Part shown: positions 56,401 through 64,000 of the stretch, in pieces | Layout of the letters: each line of letters begins with the position of its first letter | How positions within the stretch are numbered: the stretch's first letter is position 1 | Source: Paraspadella gotoi | Lineage: Eukaryota; Chaetognatha | Length of the DNA stretch: 64,000 nucleotides | Assembly: GCA_051294375.1 (NCBI GenBank) | Contig: CM119269.1 | Coordinates: 11,266,883-11,330,882 of the forward strand | Direction of reading: 5' to 3' | Notes under the pieces: generated by a model | What the model was told of the DNA's origin: nothing | The model's input: the letters and a program-made list of their open reading frames with translations, nothing else | Databases searched by the model: none | Made by a program: the position numbers and the translations under genes

Positions 56401-56763
56401 CGCGGCCACCACAGCCTTGAAAGTTGAAACATTTCCCCTTTCCGAAAAAAAACCCCTATTGATTAAATTGGAATGTTTTTCCAGCTCCCCAAATGTGAGC
56501 CGTGACAGCATTAAGTGCAATCACGCGCAACCACTTGACTAGGCGTCACATCCTCAGAGACTTTCTTGTCTTTTCCTCGGAATATTTTTTCATACTTTAA
56601 AACCGCCGCGCAAAACACAAACTCCTTTCAAAAAAGTGTCTGCTGATAAATTTGAGCTCCGACAGCTCAGAAAGAAAAAAAAAACCTCCGGCCGACGAAC
56701 GACAAACTAAAGAAAGATACAGGCCACAACTTTGTAGGCTGCCAAGAAACATTGACATCGCTG

Positions 56764-56788
56764 NNNNNNNNNNNNNNNNNNNNNNNNN
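56764..56788. other. Assembly gap (run of N)
   Basis: Twenty-five undetermined bases. The left side ends in the sequence found again near 62700; the right side restarts with the sequence found at 50901. Confidence 0.99.
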
Positions 56789-58423
56789 TGAAGAATGTAC
56801 ATTTGTTAGAATGTACATCTAAGTTATATTTTTCCCTAGTTCAGAGGGTCTGTGCTTGCAAACAGTCGCCAGTCAGCTACCAAACGAGCGCCACATTTTT
56901 CCTCATCGAATTTTCATTATCTCAACTGTTTTACTTTCCCCTCTCCATTTTTTCCCTTTTCTACCCACGGTCCTATTATTTATCCTTTCTATTCTTTTTT
57001 ATCCTTTTATTCTCCCTTCTTTGAATCCGAGTTCGTGCTTAATTCCGCTTCGCATTCACTAATCATGAGTGCAAGAACTCAATCGCTGCCTATTTTATTA
57101 GACGCGAGAGAGGACAAAGAGAGGAGATAGATAGAGGAGAGAGTGAAAGAGAATCCTTATTTTTGTTTTGGTCTCCGTCAATCGCGCGCGGTGAAGGGCC
57201 GATGGGGGAGGGCGCTCGAAAGGCTACGGGTTAGCGTCGTTTGGCAGCGTTGGAGATTGAGGAGAGGAATGGAGTATACGTAGAAAGATCGGAACTGTTG
57301 ATGAGCGGAAGAGTGTACATTTTTACTGTTACAAAGTTGTAAGCTTGCTGGTTCCATATTATGGTCACTTAATTTCATATGATTAAATCAGAAAAAAAAT
57401 TTACTTTATTGTCACGAGGAATGAAAAAAAAAAATATTGCAGCATGAAGTGAATTGAAGTGAGTACAACACTAAAAAGCGTAAGTAAAATTTCTAAATTA
57501 ACTTTAATTAAAATTCTAAAAAAGTGAGGAACGAACAATATTATACTTAATGAACATTTATGTAATAAAAAAATTATAAAAATTTATACAAATTTATGCA
57601 GTAGGCCATATTTATAGCTAGTACCTAAACCAATAAATGTTTAAATTTCAAAACAGTTTTTTTAAGATTTTTTTTGCATGCATTGATTTCCTCATAAAAA
57701 AAGTTGATAAAAAGAATTAAACTCTTTTTAAAAATTTCTTATTAAGTGGGTCAAAAATAATAAGAAAAAAAAGCCTATATTTTAAGCCTGAAAAATAATT
57801 ACTTTTATTATATATAAATATTAGTTTTTTTAATTTTATAACCCCACTTAATTGAAAGAATTTTTTTTAAAAATGATTTATATTTTCTTATCAACTTTTT
57901 GATCTGAAAGGAATTTCAATCTTGCAATCAAAATAAGAGAAAGCCTATTTTGGAAAATTTTATATTATAAGGATAGTACTATATATAAATATAGACCTAC
58001 TGCGAAAATTAAAAAAAACATAAATAATTAATTTTTTTTAATTAATTCAACTGATTGTATTTGTTCATAATTGACTTTTAGAATTTCGTATGTAACTTTT
58101 TTCACTATGCCTTAGTACACACACCAGAATCATGGAACGCATTATTCAGCATATTTTCATGCATATTCAGCACACACTTTCTATTTACAGGATACTCTTT
58201 CAAAACTGCATAGGACAAGAAAATTTTGCGACGAAATTTGCATTAACGAGAAAGTCAAGGACGGAAATCACGACGACGACGACGACGACGGACGACGACG
58301 ACGACCACGACGACGACGACGAGTTTATTGTTCGAATACTGGAAAAGGGTAAAGATTAAAAAAAGACTTTCTTACCTTTGAGCGAAAAAGTCTCAAGGTT
58401 TAAACACGAGAGGGAGAGGGAGA

Positions 58424-58470
<47 letters not shown>

Positions 58471-58674
58471 GAGAAGAGGAGAGAGAGAGATATTCTGTCT
58501 TCGACCCAAATAGTCATTTCACTGCGTTGTTTTTTTTTAGCGTCTGTAAAAGCGTAACGTCACTTTGGGATCCATAACAAAACTAACGTAAAAAACTTTC
58601 GTAATAATTTTTATAATCATGTCAAACTTCATGAACTTCGATCATCTTTATCATGAAATTCATCAAAAACTCAC

Positions 58675-58805
58675 ATCTGTCTTCGGCGGTGACAGTTCAT
58701 TCTCGTAGGAATCCTGCACCTCCCGGTCCAACCGACTCTTGATCCCGATGTGACCCTGGTGATCCACGAAGAACGGGCGACGTCGTCGCGGTACAGCGGG
58801 AGTAA
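58675..58805 (-). pseudogene. Frameshifted copy of the cadherin exon 52716-52840
   Basis: It is 131 bases against 125 in the first copy. Single-base insertions (for example GTTCATTC for GTCATC) break the frame, while the splice sites remain. Confidence 0.85.
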
Positions 58806-58902
58806 CTGACCAAAACGAGAAAAAAAAGTGGTCAGTCTCAAAAAAAGGAGAAAAATTGAAAATGAGGAGAAAAAGTTGTCATGACTGTCAGGTAGATAGA
58901 GA

Positions 58903-58939
<37 letters not shown>

Positions 58940-59206
58940 CAGGAGAGAGTGAGAGAGAGAGAGAGAGATGGGGAGTCAAAAAGATAAATTAGTTTGTTCA
59001 CTGGTATAATTTTTTTCTTAAACTGAACTGTTACTAGTAAATAAAAAAGGTTACTACTAGTAGATACAATGTTTAAGTATCATGTGAAAACACGATTGTC
59101 ACGACATATATTTATCAAAACTAAATATTGTTAATTAGTCGACCGGTTTAAAGAATAATTAACGGCTATTACAGTAGCATAAAACCACGACAAATCTCCG
59201 GCTTAC

Positions 59207-59377
59207 ATAGTGAGTCTGTGATTTGGCTTAGAGTCGGGCGTCGACGGCGGGCATGAGGCCGATTGACGGCTCGCGGTGGCGAGCCCTCGTCGACGGAAAC
59301 ATTCTTGTAGGAGGACTGAGGAACTTGGGGCGGGTTGTCGTTCACGTCCATCAACCAGGACATTCACCGTTGCGTCG
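59207..59377 (-). pseudogene. Frameshifted copy of the cadherin exon 53227-53392
   Basis: It is 171 bases against 166. MDVNDNPP is still readable in one frame, with the rest displaced by small insertions and deletions. Confidence 0.85.
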
Positions 59378-60621
59378 CTGTGAGGAAGGGGAGTATGAGG
59401 GGAGAATGATAGTCGAAAATCACCTTTGTCAAATGTTCAGTTAAAGAATTGTTTATTATTATTATTATTATTATTAAGTTATTAACTCGATTTGTCAAAA
59501 AAAATTAAGCATTAAAGTACCCCGTGTCCGTTCGCGAGTGTGACACCAAAAAAATGCGTACCATTCTTCATTGGATTAATATTTTTTTTAAATTTTTTTC
59601 TCTCATTTTATGGCAAAGTACCTGACGTTTATTATATTTTAATGTCATAAAATTAATTTTATATTTACTTAGGTAAAATCACCTTTCTTTCTTGGTCATT
59701 CAATTCATCTTCAGTAAAAAAACTGAATTAAAAAAAAGAAATAATTATAAATTAATTACTCATTAATTACTTAAAATTATTGAAATTAATTTATACCATT
59801 AACTGAAGCATTAACTGGGAATCCTTATGATATAAAATAATTATTCAAGACAATAAGAAACATGGTCAGGACAGCATTTTTTTTTATTTGGACGAATTGT
59901 ACAAATAAAAAAATAAATAAAAAAATCATTGCTCAAAAATTATAAACATTACTATAATTCCAATATGCGCATTTATTAGACCATTAATAGGGAGTTCTTA
60001 CGATGTAAATTTTTTTTTAATGAAATTAAGAACACGGCCTAAAATGTTCTTTTTTTCGCCAATTTTACTGTGTTAGATAAAAAATTAATCACAAAATGAA
60101 AATTATACATAAAAACGTCAACTAATGATATACTTATAAATTATATTTATTGAATATTTAAAGTATAGTAAAAATTTTTTGGTGTCCTCGCGAACGAACA
60201 CGGGGTATTTATTTAAGGAAAAGCAATAAAAATATATTCTTTAAAGATCTCCATTTTTAAGAGAGCGTGGGTCCAAAAAGTAAAAAAATATTAGGAATTT
60301 GAATCTTAAATTGTTTTATGATTTAGGATTTTATCTTATTATTTTTATAAATTTTTTTTTCGTTTTCGATAAAAAAAAAATAGGTTAGTTTGTAATATTA
60401 TTATGGCTTGGTTTGCGCCCTTGCATTGCAAACATGCGTTGCAAAACATGTCTTCTTCCAGTTATTCCGAAAAAACAACCAAATTCTCTATTGTGGGTCA
60501 TTCGCGCAAGCGTTTTGTTTTTGTCCCTCGGGTGACATGATATTGTTACTCTAACACTAAAAAAAGTGGGTCAACTTACTTAAAATGATTTATATGGATT
60601 TTCAAATTCACATTTGACCAC

Positions 60622-60734
60622 CGCTGCGTGCTCGTCTCCCGTGATCTTTGGCCTCAACCACGATTTCGTAATTCTCGTTGACTTCGCGATTCAACTCCCG
60701 CTGGGTGTAGATGCTTCCCGTCTCGCGATGAATT
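60622..60734 (-). pseudogene. Copy of the cadherin exon 54634-54746 with an altered donor
   Basis: The length is equal (113 bases) and the frame is retained, with one substitution giving RELNREV for RELDREV. The donor has lost two bases (GTGGTC for GTGAGTC). Confidence 0.85.
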
Positions 60735-60985
60735 CTGATTGGATGTTGGAAGATGGAAAAAAGGATAATAATTATAAATAATATAACGTTAATGTTGTAT
60801 CCATTTAGATTGTCATCCATGTATTTATCGCGTTTTAACTCTAATCTTCCGGTTCGATTGAAATGATATTTTTCATACGTAGTACGTATAGTTCCATAAA
60901 TTCAAAAGTTTATGAATTAAATTCTTCACACGGAAAGCGAAATCATAGCGAATCTTCCTTTGCACCTCCCGGCGGCGAAACTCAC

Positions 60986-61117
60986 CCAAACACTTCGCCA
61001 TAATTGCGATAGTCACGTGACCTCCTCGAGAACCCGGATGTCCAGGATCGCGTAGGAAACGACGGCGTTGTCGCCTGCGTCGATGTCGCGAGCCTCGACC
61101 GGAAGTGATGGCCGTAC
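60986..61117 (-). pseudogene. Frameshifted copy of the cadherin exon 54993-55125
   Basis: It is 132 bases against 133. ARDIDAGDNAVVSY is readable, but both ends are displaced by small insertions and deletions. Confidence 0.85.
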
Positions 61118-61854
61118 CTGGTAAGACACGGCGAATTTATTCCACGAAATATAATATAATATAAATATAATAAACATTAAGAAATAATAAACACACAATA
61201 GTATATACATAATACTATGTATGTTTATTATAGGTTAGGAATTCAAAACTTATAATTTTTGGCAAGAGAATTGAAATATTTTTCAAAATTATTGAATGCT
61301 TAGTGTTTATTCTATCATTCCCCAAATATTATTAATCTTTATTATAATTTCACAGTTTACCAGGTGACATAAACCGGATAAGGTGTCAGTATCCTTCTGC
61401 GCGCTAATCGATCAAAAATAGATTTGACACTGATTTTCATTCCCGTAACGCTATAAATGAGGCCAAAAAGTTTGCTGCGTCAGATAAAGATGAGCCTACG
61501 AATGAGGAGTGATATTTATTAACCCGGATTAAAAATTACATGGTATCATATTATTATCATATATTATTCGACTTTGCTTTTAAACTGTACCAACAATTGT
61601 CTTACATACATACATATGCTGGAAATTCTTTAATAAAACAACAACATAACATCGCAAAGAACCAATAGCGCAAAAAAAAGCACAAATAAAAAGCGAACAA
61701 TGCTTGGGGCAAAACAGGAAAACCAACAAATAAATCAGCCACCGTTTAAAATCTCGTCGAAAAAAAAAGAGAAAAGATTCGGCAAATAAAGCGTTTCGGG
61801 GTTCGTCTGTCGTCTTCCTTTCGCAATCCATCCATCCTCCACTCAATTGCTTCC

Positions 61855-61931
<77 letters not shown>

Positions 61932-62048
61932 GTTTCTGTCTCTCTCTGTCTCTCTCTCTGTCTCTCCTCTCCTGTTTCTGTCTCTCTCTCTCTCTGTTTC
62001 TGTCTCTCTCTCTCTCTGCTATCTCTCTCTCCTTCTCTCTTCTCTCTT

Positions 62049-62111
<63 letters not shown>

Positions 62112-62293
62112 CTTTCTTTCTTTCTTTTCTTTCTTTTCTTTTTTTTTTCTTTCTTTCTTCTTTCTTTCTTTCTTTTCTTTCTTTCTTTCTTTCTTTTTCT
62201 TTCTTTCTTTCTTGCATTCTTTCTTTACTTATTCTAATTATTTTTTAATTTTCTTCCTCTTTCTTTTGCTCTCGATCTTTTTGTCTGTTTGTG

Positions 62294-62347
<54 letters not shown>

Positions 62348-62737
62348 TTCTCTCTCTATTCTCTTTCTCGCGGCCACCACAGCCTTGAAAGTTGAAAAAT
62401 TTCCCCTTTCCGAAAAAAAACCCCTATTATTAAATTGGAATGTTTTTCAGCTTCCCAAATGTGAGCCGTGACAGCATTAAGTGCAATCACGCGCAACCAC
62501 TTGACTAGCGTCACATCCTCAGAGACTTTCTTGTCTTTCCTCGGAATATTTTTCATACTTTAAAACGCGCCGCGCAAAACACAAAACTCCTTTCAAAAAA
62601 GTGCTGCTGATAAATTTGAGCTCCGACAGCTCAGAAAGAAAAAAAAACTCCGGCACGAACGGGACAAACTAAAGAAAGATACAGGCCCACAACTTTGTAG
62701 GCTGCCAAGAAACAATTATCATACACACATCGCTACA

Positions 62738-62740
<3 letters not shown>

Positions 62741-62801
<61 letters not shown>

Positions 62802-62830
62802 TCTCTCTCTCTTCTTTTCTCCCCTCTCTT
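62741..62830. repeat. (CT)n microsatellite at the right edge of the duplicated segment
   Basis: CT tract just past the point where similarity to 50901-56763 ends. Confidence 0.9.
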
Positions 62831-64000
62831 TTTCTCTCATGTCCAGCTTCTGCTTGCATGTGGAGCGACATTTATTTTTCTTAACCTTAATTAAACGGAA
62901 GCATGGTTTCTTTTAAAAGAGAAAATAAGAAAGAACGTGAGGAACGAGCGGGAGGCGAAGTAGGATGAGGAGAAAGAGGACGGAAGAAGAAGTAGGAGAG
63001 AAAGGACGATAGGAGGAAGTCGCTTCGAGAAAAAAAAGAGGAAATAAAAAAATGAGAAGAAAAGGGAAAAACGGGAGATCCTTTTTTTTTTCTTGTCGGA
63101 GAAAAGGTGGAGATAAGAGAGTCAGCGGAAGGAGAAGAGAACTAAAAGGAAAGAAAGGAGGAAAGGAGGAAAGGAAAAGACAAAGAGGGAGAAAAGCGAG
63201 ACGATTGAAAAGGAGGAAAGGGAGGCTTAAAATTGATGGCGATCAGCGACACCGTCCGTCGAGAGAAATTAAAACGATCACGCAAACCTCGATTCCAACC
63301 GACGAGTTTTCCGCGTGGGAGGGGGAAAGGGGGAGGATGAGGAAAAACAGGTTGGGGGGGGAATCAACTCGCTCGATCTCCAGGGAAAACACAAAACAGT
63401 TTATGTTTTTTTGGTCGTTAGACTCGAGAGGAAACAAAGGATACAGGATGTTTTTTTTCATACGGGACGAATCGATTCAGTTTTGTCGAGAAAAAAGGAA
63501 GAAACGAAACTCAAAACTCAAAGTTGGAAGCGTTCGAACAACACTGCACCTCAATCATCCGACGTCTCACGTGCAACCTGTTGCGCATTCATCGCTTTCT
63601 CGACAAAAGGGCGAGCGTTGGGATTTCGCAATTTTTAATCTTTTCCGAGAAGCGAAAAACTGAAAGCAAATCAAAAAATATTTCTGCTTTCGCTTTCGTT
63701 GACTTCAAACGATCTTCGGCTCTCTTTTCCGACAGTGCCTCATTTCCGATCATTAGTTTAATCCCTAACTCAATCCCTAATCAATTAAACGTAGTGAGAA
63801 AAAGAGAGTTCAATAATTTACTCGATCGTATTCGAAATTGTATTTATGCAGGAGACGGGTCCGAGGTCCACGTGCCGTAAATAATCGCGAAAACGATACA
63901 GATAATACAAAAACGACAAAAACATAACCATAGGCATAGCATGTCAAAAAGCTTAGTTATTAAATGAATGAATCATTTTTACTTTGGGCGTACCAATTTT
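62831..64000. other. Upstream cadherin intron or flank, no exon recognised
   Basis: Purine-rich sequence at 62930-63240 gives a basic low-complexity frame. CTCTTTTCCGACAGTGCCTC at 63723 resembles CTCTTTTCCAAGAGTGCCTC near 16886, a short dispersed repeat. The next cadherin exon upstream must lie beyond this point. Confidence 0.45.

Larger units (their letters stand above)
56789..62730. repeat. Second, error-rich copy of 50901-56763 (probable assembly artefact)
   Basis: Order, orientation and content are the same as in the first copy. Differences are mostly single-base insertions and deletions, including inside coding exons. This pattern fits an unpolished long-read contig end better than an old duplication. 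Confidence 0.85.

Noticed and set aside
56789-62730. Genuine tandem duplication of cadherin exons
   Set aside because: Frameshifting indels in exons and homopolymers, full collinearity and the adjacent N run favour an assembly artefact.
63052-63663. 203-codon plus-strand open frame
   Set aside because: The first half is a purine-rich Lys/Arg/Gly low-complexity translation. I found no homology-like motif, and the opposite strand is the gene-bearing one.

Overview
The window looks like animal, most likely arthropod, genomic DNA. It is AT-rich, very rich in simple repeats, and dominated by introns and mobile-element debris. The lineage cannot be fixed from this sequence; the dense (GA)n/(CT)n tracts would suit a crustacean or chelicerate. 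Nothing bacterial (operons, dense ORFs, rRNA) is present. Most long open frames are low-complexity artefacts of microsatellites.

One gene dominates: the 3' two thirds or less of a non-classical cadherin on the minus strand. I could join thirteen exons (positions 55125 down to 11799) in which every splice site is GT-AG and every reading phase matches. They encode the last 665 residues: two canonical extracellular cadherin repeats, a degenerate membrane-proximal domain, one transmembrane helix and a cytoplasmic tail of about 272 residues ending in a hydrophobic possible PDZ ligand. The N-terminal exons lie to the right of the window. One intron is 26.3 kb and holds a complete U6 snRNA gene (37794-37900, minus) and a 7 kb transposon.

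Layout: 1-3.2 kb, a possible small minus-strand AT-hook/Cys-rich gene or pseudogene; 3.3-5.5 kb, a fold-back element and a degenerate repeat array; 8.2-9.1 kb, a MITE bounded by TTAA; 11.8-14.9 kb, the cadherin tail, transmembrane and juxtamembrane exons; 16-21 kb, CT/GA microsatellites plus a tandem ~180-bp repeat with a (GGAC)n and hairpin tail; 22.2 kb, a 63-nt cadherin micro-exon; 29.6-36.7 kb, a hAT-like element with a perfect 8-bp target duplication, containing nested Penelope-type hammerhead ribozyme motifs, a large palindrome, telomere-like repeats and a 3.1-kb TTAA element; 37.8 kb, U6; 40.3-40.6 kb, an LTR with a primer-binding site; 48.5-55.1 kb, cadherin extracellular exons with two MITEs in the introns.

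The segment 56789-62730 is a second, indel-ridden copy of 50901-56763, separated from it by a run of N. It repeats four cadherin exons with frameshifts in at least three. I read it as an unmerged assembly overlap rather than a biological duplication.
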